Shown one piece after another: positions 1-7,143 of a stretch of 8,681 nt of DNA. The notes below the pieces were generated by a model. The model made no database searches, was not told the DNA's origin, and saw only the letters and a list, made by a program, of their open reading frames with translations. Numbering within the stretch: the stretch's first letter is position 1; each line of letters begins with the position of its first letter. The position numbers and the translations under genes are program-made. Source of the stretch: Helicobacteraceae bacterium (lineage in GTDB: Bacteria > Campylobacterota > Campylobacteria > Campylobacterales > Sulfurimonadaceae); assembly GCA_015488855.1 (NCBI GenBank), contig WFMY01000109.1, positions 1 through 8,681 on the forward strand. The letters are read 5' to 3'.

Positions 1-37
1 GTAAGCACCAAGTAAACACCATCTTGAAAAGTAAATA
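1..37 (+). repeat. Left terminal inverted repeat of the IS66 element
   Basis: The first 17 bases match the right end perfectly, and 32 of 37 positions match overall. Within it a GTAARCACC unit occurs at offset 1 and again at offset 12, with a weaker GTAAATAAA at offset 31. Such iterated units probably are the transposase binding sites (inference). Confidence 0.92.
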
Positions 38-99
38 AAATTAAAAATCTACACTATTTTAAAAGTCCTAATTGAGGGCTATTTAGCTAAAATATTTGT

Positions 100-1617
100 A
101 TGAAAGAGACAGCAGTCACAACAGAATCTTTAATAGAAATAATGAATCATCAATTAGATATCATTGATGAAAAAGATAAAACAATTGTAGATTTACAACA
201 AAAGCTAGATTACATGCTTCGCCAAAAATATGCCTCATCTTCCGAAAAGTTTCCATCTAATCAACCATCACTATTTGAAGAAGATTCAGATATTGAAACT
301 GAAGAAGAATCTAAAACTGAGACACTTACTTATACTAGGAAAAAGAGAGGTAATAAAAACACTCCTCCTGAGTCACTTCCTCGTGTAAGAGTAGAACATG
401 ATATAAGTGATGAAGAAAAAGTATGTGAATGTGGTTGTGGCTTAAAAAGAATCAAAGAGATTCATTCAGAGCAATATGATATTGTTCCTGCAGAGTTTAG
501 AGTCATAGATAATGTTAGATTTACCTATGTATGTTCTTGTAACTGTGGATCTAAACCTATAACATCACCACTTACTCCTCAAGTATTACCAAAGACACAA
601 GTTACTCCATCATTTTTAGCGACAATAGCTGTAGAGAAATTTGAAGATTCAATGCCTCTTGATAGACAAGTAAAGAAATACAAAAATAGATTTGGTGTAG
701 AGTTCACATCAACAACTTTTAGTAATTGGATGATTAAAACCTCAGAGCTAAGACTAAAACCACTGATAGAGAAACTCTCAGCTATTCAAATGAACTCTGG
801 TTATATACATGCAGATGAGACAACACTACAAGTATTAAATGAGAAGAATAAAACAGCGAAGCAGAAGTCATATATATGGCTAAAAGCATCTACAGACAAA
901 TACCCTATAGTCTTGATGCATTATTCATCCAATCGTAATGAAAAAACAGCTGAGTTTTTATTCAATGGTTTCAGTGGCTATATGCAGACTGATGGTTATC
1001 CTGGATATAACATTGTCGCTAATATGGAAGGTGTTGCTCAACTTGGTTGTTGGGCACATGCAAGAAGAAGGTTTGCTGATATTATCAAATCTGGTGCTAG
1101 TGATGCTAAGAGTAAGACTTTATCTAAAGAGTTAGTTGCTCTAGTAGCTAAACTTTATGTAATTGAAAAAGAGATAAAAGATGACCCACCTGATAAAAAG
1201 AAACAGATAAGAGAAAAAAAATCAGTAACAATACTCAAAGAGATTGAAGAGTGGTGTGATATACATTTCTTAAATGCACATGCCATAGGTGGAAGTATAG
1301 CTCGTGCATTTACATATCTTAAAAATCAGTTTCCTAAACTAAAAATTTATGTAGAAGATGGAAGACTTGATATTGATAATAATATGGCAGAGAATCATGT
1401 AAGACCTATTGCTCTTGGTAGAAAGAACTGGTTATTTGCGACAAGCACGAAAGGTGCTACTGCTCTTTGTAATTGGTATAGCATTATTGAAACTGCTAAA
1501 GCTAATAATTTGGATGCCCATGCTTATCTAAAACATATACTTACTCAGCTTCCTATTTATGAAGCTGAGGGAAAAAATATTGAGGAATTGCTACCTTGGA
1601 ATGTGGAACTGAGTTAA
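100..1617 (+). CDS. tnpC: IS66-family transposase TnpC
   Basis: This is a DDE transposase that moves the surrounding element. At 505 aa it has the usual IS66 TnpC length. In order: an N-terminal amphipathic, probably coiled-coil helix (about residues 10-40); the SSSEKF segment (46-51) typical of IS66 TnpC; an acidic linker (60-75); a zinc-finger-like domain with cysteines C109, C111, C113 and C145, C147, C149; then the catalytic core. The DDE residues are D239 in HADET, D298 in QTDGYPGY and E431 in NNMAENHVRP. The family's GCWAHARRRF motif (316-325) lies between the second D and the E. No frameshift or stop is seen, so it looks potentially active. The ATG at 100 lacks a clear Shine-Dalgarno sequence (a GAGGG lies about 20 nt upstream), consistent with low expression typical of transposases. 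No other start would retain the N-terminal helix. Confidence 0.95.
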   Translation: MKETAVTTESLIEIMNHQLDIIDEKDKTIVDLQQKLDYMLRQKYASSSEKFPSNQPSLFEEDSDIETEEESKTETLTYTRKKRGNKNTPPESLPRVRVEHDISDEEKVCECGCGLKRIKEIHSEQYDIVPAEFRVIDNVRFTYVCSCNCGSKPITSPLTPQVLPKTQVTPSFLATIAVEKFEDSMPLDRQVKKYKNRFGVEFTSTTFSNWMIKTSELRLKPLIEKLSAIQMNSGYIHADETTLQVLNEKNKTAKQKSYIWLKASTDKYPIVLMHYSSNRNEKTAEFLFNGFSGYMQTDGYPGYNIVANMEGVAQLGCWAHARRRFADIIKSGASDAKSKTLSKELVALVAKLYVIEKEIKDDPPDKKKQIREKKSVTILKEIEEWCDIHFLNAHAIGGSIARAFTYLKNQFPKLKIYVEDGRLDIDNNMAENHVRPIALGRKNWLFATSTKGATALCNWYSIIETAKANNLDAHAYLKHILTQLPIYEAEGKNIEELLPWNVELS

Positions 1618-1620
1618 AAC

Positions 1621-1657
1621 TGTTCACTTTGCTAGATGGGGTTTACTTGGTGCTTAC
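1621..1657 (-). repeat. Right terminal inverted repeat of the IS66 element
   Basis: Read inward on the minus strand it begins GTAAGCACCAAGTAAAC, identical to the left end for 17 bases. GTAAGCACC, GTAAACCCC and GTGAACAGT sit at offsets 1, 12 and 31, the same spacing as in the left end. It starts 3 nt after the tnpC stop codon. Confidence 0.92.
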
Positions 1658-1665
1658 TAAGTATA
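1658..1665. repeat. Predicted right copy of the 8-bp target-site duplication
   Basis: IS66 elements duplicate 8 bp of target on insertion. The 8 bases right after the inverted repeat are TAAGTATA. The left copy would lie just before base 1 and is not visible. The same octamer recurs at 1667-1674, so the target was locally repetitive. Confidence 0.4.
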
Positions 1666-1745
1666 ATAAGTATAATATTAAAATTTAACTTATTTTAATA
1701 TAAATTAAAGAATCTAAAAAAGTAAATAGTTTAAAATAGTTATTT

Positions 1746-3848
1746 TTAAATTATTAAAGCTAATCTATACGCTATAAAAGATAAAAGGTAAGCCACTAAG
1801 GATGTAAGCACAAAAAGATATATAAAGTACTTTATACCTCCAGCTTCTCTAGTGAACACAACCGAAGCTGCTAAACATGGTAGATATATCATGATAAAAA
1901 CTATAAATGCTACACCTGATGCAAATGGTATCTCTTTTTTGATTATATCTTTTAAAGAGTTGTCTGCCTCATTTACATCTGAACCTAAAGAGTAAAGTAC
2001 ACCTAAAGTGGAAACAACAACCTCTTTAGCTGCTAAACCTGTATGTAAAGCAACTGCCATCTTCCAATCAAACCCTAAAGGCTTAAAAACACCCTCCATA
2101 GTTTTACCAAGAATCCCCAAATAGCTTTGTGCTAAAAGAGACTCTTGAAGTTGATGCTCTAAAATCTCTTTTTTACTCTCATCTTGAGTTAAAGATATCT
2201 TTTGATCAAAACTTTGAACTAAGATATCGTTTTTAGGGTAGTTACTCATAAACCACACAAGCATAGATGCAGCCGCTATAAATGTTCCAGCTTTTCTTAG
2301 ATACATCCAAGTTTTGTTTGAAACAGTATGCCAAATAAGTTTTAAAGATGGTAAACGGTACTTTGGCATCTCCATTACAAAAGGCTCCTCTTCACTTTTA
2401 AAAACAGTAAGCTTTAAAATTTTGGCAGCAATCAAACCTAGCATTGCTCCACCAACATATATACCAAAGAGTACATTTCCAGCCATCTCTTCAGAGAAAA
2501 ATGCTCCAACAAAAAGTACATAAACAGGAAGTTTAGCCCCGCACGACATAAAACCAATTATATAAAGAGTAAGCAACCTATCCATATCATTTTTCAACAC
2601 TCTAGCAGACATATAAGCAGGGATAGAACACCCAAAACCAGTAACTAAGGGGATGAAAGATTGCCCATGTAAACCAAACTTATGAAAAAAGCCATCAAGT
2701 AAAAAAGCAACCCTACTCATGTAACCAGTAGATTCAAGCAAGGCTATACCAACAAATAAAATAACAATATTTGGGATAAACAAAACAACTGCACCTACAC
2801 CAGATATAATTCCATCAACAACCAAAGATTTTATGTCAGGATTAGATATAGTTGAGCCAACAACTTCACCTGCCCAAACAAAAAATGAGTCTATCCAATC
2901 CATAGGAATACTTCCAAGTACAAATGTAAGTTGAAAAAGTGACCACATCATAAATAAAAATATAGGTATCCCTATATATCTATTGATCAGAAGCTTATCT
3001 AGTTTTTGCGTAAAGCTTTCATCTGTTTCTTCTATATTGTTAAAAACAACACTCTCATTTATAACACCATTTATAAATGAAAAGTACTCTTGTGCAAATA
3101 TCTCTGTAACATCCTCTGTATCATGATGAACACTTATATGGGAATCTGCTTTAAGTAATATAGGTTGCAACTCTGTCCATACAGGGTCATCATGTAACCT
3201 TTTATATGTTAATTTTTCATTTTGTAAAAGTTTTATACTTAAATCTCTAAGTGGTAATTTGTCATTAAACTTATGTCTTTTAAAGTAGTCAATTAGGTTT
3301 TCTATCTCCTCCTCTACTGGTTCAGAAAATATAAGTTTAGGTCTTTTTTGTTTACTCTCATAAGTTTTTATACTTGTTTCAACTAGCTCATCTAAACCTA
3401 TTTTAGATGTAGCAGATGTTTTGACACAATCTATATTTAAAAGTGAGCTTAGAAGTTTTTCATCTATAGCTATGTTGTCTTTATTTGCTTCATCTATCAT
3501 ATTTAGAGCTATAACAATCTTTTTACCCATACTCATAAGTTCAGCGCTTAGTTGTAGGTTTTTAGCAAGATTAGTTGAGTCAACAACATTTATAATCAAA
3601 TCATAATCACCATCTAAAAGATAGTTATGAGTAACTCTTTCTTCTATGGTGTAATCACTAAAAGCGTAAGTACCAGGTAAATCAACTATTGTAAAATCAT
3701 ACTCACCATGCTTAAATGCTATTTCAGACTTTTCGACAGTAACTCCTGAAAAGTTTCCAACATGAAGTCTAGAGTTTGATATAGAGTTAATAAGCATAGA
3801 TTTTCCAACATTTGGTTGACCTACAAGAGCTACTTTAATTTTTTTCAT
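1746..3848 (-). CDS. feoB: Ferrous iron transport protein B (FeoB), GTPase-coupled Fe2+ permease
   Basis: This inner-membrane Fe2+ uptake protein is 700 aa, full length for the family. The N-terminal G domain has G1 GQPNVGKS (10-17), switch-I threonine T37 in GVTVEK, G3 DLPG (56-59), G4 NMID (116-119) and G5 SAT (145-147). A helical guanine-nucleotide-dissociation-inhibitor-like region (about 170-285) follows. The membrane part carries two Gate-type segments with the conserved GFGCSIPA (404-411, C407) and FMSCGAKLPVY (433-443, C436), the LAAKEVVVSTLGVLY motif (605-619) and a late cysteine, C658. About eight membrane segments can be seen between residues 290 and 698. The ATG at 3848 has a GAAGG ribosome binding site 6 nt upstream. 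A Fur-box-like site lies 20-40 bp upstream of the start, so iron repression is likely. No feoA is next to it in the window; it is divergent from the pssA-like gene and convergent with the IS. Confidence 0.96.
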   Translation of the reverse strand: MKKIKVALVGQPNVGKSMLINSISNSRLHVGNFSGVTVEKSEIAFKHGEYDFTIVDLPGTYAFSDYTIEERVTHNYLLDGDYDLIINVVDSTNLAKNLQLSAELMSMGKKIVIALNMIDEANKDNIAIDEKLLSSLLNIDCVKTSATSKIGLDELVETSIKTYESKQKRPKLIFSEPVEEEIENLIDYFKRHKFNDKLPLRDLSIKLLQNEKLTYKRLHDDPVWTELQPILLKADSHISVHHDTEDVTEIFAQEYFSFINGVINESVVFNNIEETDESFTQKLDKLLINRYIGIPIFLFMMWSLFQLTFVLGSIPMDWIDSFFVWAGEVVGSTISNPDIKSLVVDGIISGVGAVVLFIPNIVILFVGIALLESTGYMSRVAFLLDGFFHKFGLHGQSFIPLVTGFGCSIPAYMSARVLKNDMDRLLTLYIIGFMSCGAKLPVYVLFVGAFFSEEMAGNVLFGIYVGGAMLGLIAAKILKLTVFKSEEEPFVMEMPKYRLPSLKLIWHTVSNKTWMYLRKAGTFIAAASMLVWFMSNYPKNDILVQSFDQKISLTQDESKKEILEHQLQESLLAQSYLGILGKTMEGVFKPLGFDWKMAVALHTGLAAKEVVVSTLGVLYSLGSDVNEADNSLKDIIKKEIPFASGVAFIVFIMIYLPCLAASVVFTREAGGIKYFIYLFVLTSLVAYLLSFIAYRLALII

Positions 3849-3867
3849 AATACACCTTCTATTGTAA

Positions 3868-3888
3868 TGCTAATGATAACAAATATCA
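3868..3888 (-). promoter_or_regulatory. Fur-box-like operator upstream of feoB
   Basis: On the minus strand the core TGATATTTGTTATCA matches the 7-1-7 Fur consensus TGATAATNATTATCA at 12 of 14 defined positions. Over 21 bp on the plus strand, 17 positions match the extended classical box. It ends 20 bp before the feoB start codon and overlaps a possible -10 element (TATGAT on the minus strand, 3885-3890), an ideal position for iron-dependent repression. The pssA-like promoter lies about 50 bp away on the other side. Confidence 0.75.
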
Positions 3889-3890
3889 TA
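3885..3890 (-). promoter_or_regulatory. Possible -10 element of the feoB promoter
   Basis: TATGAT on the minus strand lies 37 nt from the feoB start codon and overlaps the edge of the Fur-box-like site. No good -35 is seen, as is common in Campylobacterota promoters. Confidence 0.35.
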
Positions 3891-3938
3891 TTAATTTAAC
3901 TAAAGTTTACCTCTAAAGCTTCTATAAACAATTTTTTA

Positions 3939-3944
3939 TATAAA
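3939..3944 (+). promoter_or_regulatory. Possible -10 element of the pssA-like/regulator/hydrolase operon
   Basis: TATAAA in a very AT-rich stretch with a preceding T-run, 52 nt before the start at 3997. No -35 consensus is seen. Other AT-rich hexamers nearby would serve almost as well, so the assignment is weak. Confidence 0.3.
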
Positions 3945-3996
3945 ATATGTTTTTTAAATCTTGCTAACTTTTTAAAAAGTAGCACATAGGAAATAT

Positions 3997-4554
3997 ATGA
4001 AATTTTTATACAAAGCAGACAATCATTTTAATCTTGCAAACCTTTTAACTTTTGTAAACATCACAGCTGGACTTAATGCAGTTTATTTTATTACACAAGA
4101 GAACTACTTTTTAGCTATCATTTTTGCATGGATAGGTGGAGCAGCTGATATATTTGATGGCAAAATAGCTAGAAAATACAATCTATCAAACGAGTTTGGA
4201 ATACAACTTGACTCTTTCGCAGACTTTTTGTCTTTTGTTTTAGTTCCAGTGTTTTTAATATTTCAAGCTATTTACGCGGCTGAATTATCTGGATTAGCTC
4301 TGTTTTTTGCAGCTGTTGGTTCAATTTATTATGTTATATCTGGTCTTAGAAGACTTATAACATTTAACATTGACGCTGACGCTGGTGAGATTGATAACTA
4401 CTTTACTGGTGTTCCAACTCCACTTGGAGCAATTTTACTTATGTTTGTTTATTTGCTTTTTATATCTACCGTGTTTAATGCTTATATGGTTCTTATAGCA
4501 ATGAGTGTTATTGCTTACTTACTAAACTCAAATGTTAAAGTAAAACACCTCTAA
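3997..4554 (+). CDS. pssA: CDP-alcohol phosphatidyltransferase, probably CDP-diacylglycerol-serine O-phosphatidyltransferase
   Basis: The family transfers a phosphatidyl group from CDP-diacylglycerol to an alcohol. If the acceptor is serine, the product phosphatidylserine feeds phosphatidylethanolamine synthesis. The complete CDP-alcohol phosphotransferase signature is visible: D51 and D54-G55, A58-R59, G68, D72 and D76, i.e. D-x2-DG-x2-AR-x8-G-x3-D-x3-D. This sits after the first membrane segments, and about six segments are predicted overall. The N-terminal NLANLLTFVNITAGL and the later TGVPTPLGA segment fit PssA better than phosphatidylglycerophosphate synthase. At 185 aa it is short, close to the Gram-positive PssA size class. 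The start has AGGA about 6 nt upstream. The stop overlaps the ribosome binding site of the next gene, so the two are probably translated together. Substrate choice is inferred. Confidence 0.78.
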   Translation: MKFLYKADNHFNLANLLTFVNITAGLNAVYFITQENYFLAIIFAWIGGAADIFDGKIARKYNLSNEFGIQLDSFADFLSFVLVPVFLIFQAIYAAELSGLALFFAAVGSIYYVISGLRRLITFNIDADAGEIDNYFTGVPTPLGAILLMFVYLLFISTVFNAYMVLIAMSVIAYLLNSNVKVKHL

Positions 4555-4563
4555 AGGTTAAAA

Positions 4564-5250
4564 GTGAATAAAGATCTGTTAAAAAACTTTACTATTTTAT
4601 ATGTTGAAGATGAAGAGATGGTTAGAAAAAATGCCGTTGAGTATCTTGAGCGTCTAGCTAAAGAGGTTTACGAAGCTAAAGATGGCAAAGAGGCTATTAA
4701 AATTTGGACAGAGGTTCATCCTGACATCATCATAACAGATATATCAATGCCTAAACTAAATGGCTTAGATATGGCAGCATATATAAGAAGTAAAGATACA
4801 AAAACACAGATTATCGTAGCAACTGCTCATACAGATACAAAGTACCTAATGAGAGCAGTTGAACTTCAACTTGTAAAGTATCTTACAAAACCAATAACAA
4901 AAGAAAAACTACTAAATGCTTTAGAGATGAGCATAGATAAGATAGAAGATAAATCTAAATTTTCAATACATCTAAGTGACAACTGCACATATAACGCTTA
5001 CTTACATACACTACATTTAGATGGTAAAGATGTAAGACTTACAAATAATGAAGCTTTATTTATGAACCTACTTTCATCACATAACTCTCGTATAGTAAGT
5101 TATGAAGAGATAGAAAATGCTATCTGGCCATATGATGGTATGAGTAGTGATGCTATACGCTCACTTGTTAGAGGCTTAAGAAAAAAAGTGCAAGTTGATG
5201 TTATAGAAAACATCTCAGGATCTGGATACAAACTAAGTCCCTTAATCTAA
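4564..5250 (+). CDS. OmpR/PhoB-type two-component response regulator (orphan in this window)
   Basis: This is a cytoplasmic DNA-binding regulator of 228 aa. The receiver domain (about 9-125) has acidic residues E15, D16 and E17, phosphoacceptor D59 (IITDISMPKLNG), switch residue T87 in VATAHTD, and K109 in LTKP. The winged-helix effector domain (about 145-227) shows the OmpR/PhoB pattern: LTNNEALFMNLL, then SYEEIENAIW, the recognition-helix segment DAIRSLVRGLRKKV, and the GSGYKL wing. All phosphorylation residues are present, so it should be phosphorylatable. The start is GTG with AAAGG 6 nt upstream, overlapping the stop of the preceding gene, and only 2 nt separate its stop from the next start. 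No histidine kinase is in the window, so its partner is unknown. The regulated genes may include its own operon (inference). Confidence 0.9.
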   Translation: MNKDLLKNFTILYVEDEEMVRKNAVEYLERLAKEVYEAKDGKEAIKIWTEVHPDIIITDISMPKLNGLDMAAYIRSKDTKTQIIVATAHTDTKYLMRAVELQLVKYLTKPITKEKLLNALEMSIDKIEDKSKFSIHLSDNCTYNAYLHTLHLDGKDVRLTNNEALFMNLLSSHNSRIVSYEEIENAIWPYDGMSSDAIRSLVRGLRKKVQVDVIENISGSGYKLSPLI

Positions 5251-5252
5251 AA

Positions 5253-5930
5253 GTGGCAACATTTCAACAACATGTAAACGTAGCAGTAGTAGCAACTGGT
5301 GTTATGATAGTACCATTTAACTCTGCTGGCGTTATAAACACATCTGAATCTTTAGTTTTACTTGGACTTGGTCTTATAGGTGGTGTTTTACCTGACTTAG
5401 ATTCTGACAACTCAAAACCCGTTCAGATTACATTTAAAATGATATCTATATTTTTTCCTCTGCTTTTTGTTCTTGCTATAGGTAAAGATATGGCGATTTT
5501 AAAAGTATTGATTTTATGGTTAGCATCGACTATACTTTTACACCAAAGTTTATTTAAACTGTTTTTGAGTTTAACAACACATAGAGGTATTTTTCACACC
5601 ATACCAATGGGTTTTATCTTTGCACAATTATGTGTAATATTTTTTCTATATGTTTTGGATTCAAGCCCTTTGGTTTCTGTACTTAGTGGTGCGTTTTTAT
5701 TTTTTGGTTTCATAATCCATCTGCTTTTAGATGAACTCATAAGTCTAAATGCTTTAGGCTCACACATAAAAAAATCTTTTGGAAGTGCTTTTAAGTTTTA
5801 CTCAAAATACAACCCTATTGGATCTATAATTTTATATTTCATTATAGCTATACTGTTTTATTATATAGATTTAGATTTACAAATATATATAGACCTTATA
5901 GAACCACTTAAAAGCATTAAACTTTTTTAA
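5253..5930 (+). CDS. YdjM-family membrane-bound putative metal-dependent hydrolase
   Basis: The 225-aa membrane protein resembles the YdjM family (annotated as LexA-binding inner-membrane putative hydrolases or metal-dependent hydrolases; substrate unknown). Matching features are the N-terminal MATFQQHVNV with H7, the GGVLPDLDSDNS motif (43-54; D48, D50, D52), the THRGIFHT motif (109-116; H110, H115) and HLLLDEL (156-162; H156, D160). These His/Asp residues probably bind metal at the membrane face. Four to five hydrophobic segments are visible (about 33-46, 63-100, 117-135, 140-160, 188-206). The start is GTG, 2 nt after the regulator stop, with no clear ribosome binding site, so translation probably depends on coupling to the upstream gene. 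This start preserves the family's usual N-terminus. It is the last gene of the operon and converges on the ATPase pseudogene. Confidence 0.8.
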   Translation: MATFQQHVNVAVVATGVMIVPFNSAGVINTSESLVLLGLGLIGGVLPDLDSDNSKPVQITFKMISIFFPLLFVLAIGKDMAILKVLILWLASTILLHQSLFKLFLSLTTHRGIFHTIPMGFIFAQLCVIFFLYVLDSSPLVSVLSGAFLFFGFIIHLLLDELISLNALGSHIKKSFGSAFKFYSKYNPIGSIILYFIIAILFYYIDLDLQIYIDLIEPLKSIKLF

Positions 5931-5947
5931 CCCAAATTATTTGGGTT
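5929..5947. terminator. Hairpin between convergent transcription units
   Basis: AACCCAAA and TTTGGGTT form an 8-bp perfect stem around a 3-nt loop. It overlaps the last bases of the YdjM-type gene on the plus strand and directly follows the stop of the minus-strand ATPase gene. The T-tract is short on the plus strand and absent on the minus strand, so it is a weak intrinsic terminator or a transcript end-protecting hairpin, possibly serving both directions. Confidence 0.5.
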
Positions 5948-7137
5948 TAATATAAAAAGCCAAAAAGCCAAAGCGGAATTTTATTTCCACTTCCTATCTC
6001 TATATCATCAGTCACTACAAAACTATTTTGAATATCTTTTATCTGTTTGTACTTTTTACTTTTCCCACCAACTTCAAAAATATACTTGTCATCTACTAAA
6101 AAATCTCCTTTTTTAGCCACTTCAATACTGTGCCTGTTTTGTAGCATACTTGCAACAAATACTTCTCTAAGTGTTCCAATACTACTTCTAGAACAATAAG
6201 CAAAGTGTAGATTAGTATTATTTAGATATATTTTATCTGGCTTTGTAAATATGTTATCGCCTTTTATTTTAGGCTTAAGCGTTGTAAATATTTTTGCGCG
6301 ATTAAGATACTCTAAAAATCTATAAAGCCCCTTATAGTTATCTTTCATATCCATTTTTACTAAAAGCTCTTTTATGTTTGGTGTATATGGATGTGATTCA
6401 CATAGAAGTCTTACTAGTTTTTTCAAACTTTGAACACTATCATACTCTATTGGGAATATTGAAGGTATATCTACTTCTATCACTGTATTTATTGTCTGGT
6501 TTAATTTTATAAGATAATCATCTTTATCTTCAAAATAAAATGGATAGTATCCACTTTTGAGATATTCTCTAAAAAGTAGTGTTAAGTTAAACTTTTCTAG
6601 TAATTCATAGGCTATATCAGTATGATTTGATAAAATATCGTCTAGCGTAAAGTGAGGAAGGCTTATATCTTTACTTAACTCAATAAACTCTCTAAAACTT
6701 AGTCCATCTAGTGTGTATATAATTGCTCTTCTACTTAAGTCAGCTTTAGAATTATCAAGTTGCAATGCACTACTACCACTAAAAATAACTCTAAGATCAA
6801 GAATATCATATATCTTTTTTAGTTCAAGTTCAAAGTTTTTATACTTATGTATCTCATCTATGATAAGAATTTCACCCTCTTCTTTATAAAAAGCATTAGC
6901 AACCTCAAAAAGAGATGGTATGGTAATAGTATCTGCACTAATATATAGTTTTTTACTAAAAGGTAAGTCTAACTCTTTAAGATACTGTATAAGATAGGTA
7001 GTTTTTCCTACACATCTAGCCCCGATAATCCCTACAAGTTTTTTATCAAGATTTAAAGTTTTATGAAAATATCTTTTGTAGGTAAAGTTATTTTTATTAA
7101 AGATACTTCGTTGATATTCTCTTAATTAATTAAGCAT
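5947..7137 (-). pseudogene. AAA ATPase with DUF4143 domain, interrupted by TAA at codon 4
   Basis: From the ATG at 7135-7137 (AAGGG ribosome binding site 6 nt upstream) the frame reads M-L-N-stop, then is open for 392 codons. The total of 1191 nt equals the intact neighbour exactly, supporting this ATG as the ancestral start. Codon numbering from that ATG: Walker A GARCVGKT (39-46), Walker B EILIIDE (89-95), the FSGSSALQL sensor segment (about 119-126), ADLSRRAI and LSFREFIEL, then the DUF4143 part with KGDFLVDD and the FEVGGKSK nuclease-like core, ending KIPLWLFGFLY. Between the stop and codon 125 (TTG) there is no ATG, GTG or TTG. The only conventional restart would therefore give a 272-aa protein lacking both Walker motifs. 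It is either a young pseudogene or translated by unusual initiation; no other inactivating change is visible. DUF4143 ATPases are widespread and of unknown function. Confidence 0.8.
7121..7134. repeat. 14-bp perfect palindrome containing a six-frame stop
   Basis: CTTAATTAATTAAG is its own reverse complement and contains three tandem TTAA units. It places a TAA in all three frames on both strands. In the ATPase gene it supplies the in-frame stop at codon 4 (7126-7128), immediately after the start codon. Confidence 0.9.
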
Positions 7138-7143
7138 AATAAA

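Larger units (their letters stand above)
1..1657 (+). mobile_element. IS66-family insertion sequence, ISBst12-type (tnpC only), complete
   Basis: Imperfect terminal inverted repeats of about 37 bp (32 of 37 positions match) bound one transposase gene. Both ends begin 5'-GTAAGC, fitting the GTAA ends known for IS66 elements. The element is 1657 bp with a single long gene, and the tnpA and tnpB accessory genes of classical IS66 elements are absent. This matches the known ISBst12 subgroup, which carries only tnpC. The transposase stop codon lies 3 nt before the right repeat, so the element is very compact and looks intact. IS66 elements usually make 8-bp target duplications; the right flank would be TAAGTATA, but the left flank lies outside the window, so this cannot be verified. 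The element is convergent with feoB, whose stop is 89 bp away. Confidence 0.93.

Noticed and set aside
938..1135. Overlapping open frame inside tnpC
   Set aside because: It covers the region encoding the second catalytic Asp in another frame and has no family features; a shadow of tnpC. It is not tnpA or tnpB.
2314..2523. Open frames antisense to feoB (also at 3421-3606)
   Set aside because: They are short, have no ribosome binding site and lie wholly inside a well-supported conserved gene.
5947..6765. A 272-codon gene starting at TTG 6765
   Set aside because: It begins in the middle of the conserved FSGSSALQ segment and lacks the Walker motifs, which are encoded in the same open frame just upstream. 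No ribosome binding site precedes the TTG. It is better treated as part of the interrupted full-length gene.
7121..7134. TTAA repeat as a phase-variation switch
   Set aside because: With two, three or four units the frame from the ATG always meets TAA. One unit removes this stop but shifts into a frame that stops a few codons later, so slippage cannot toggle the gene on.
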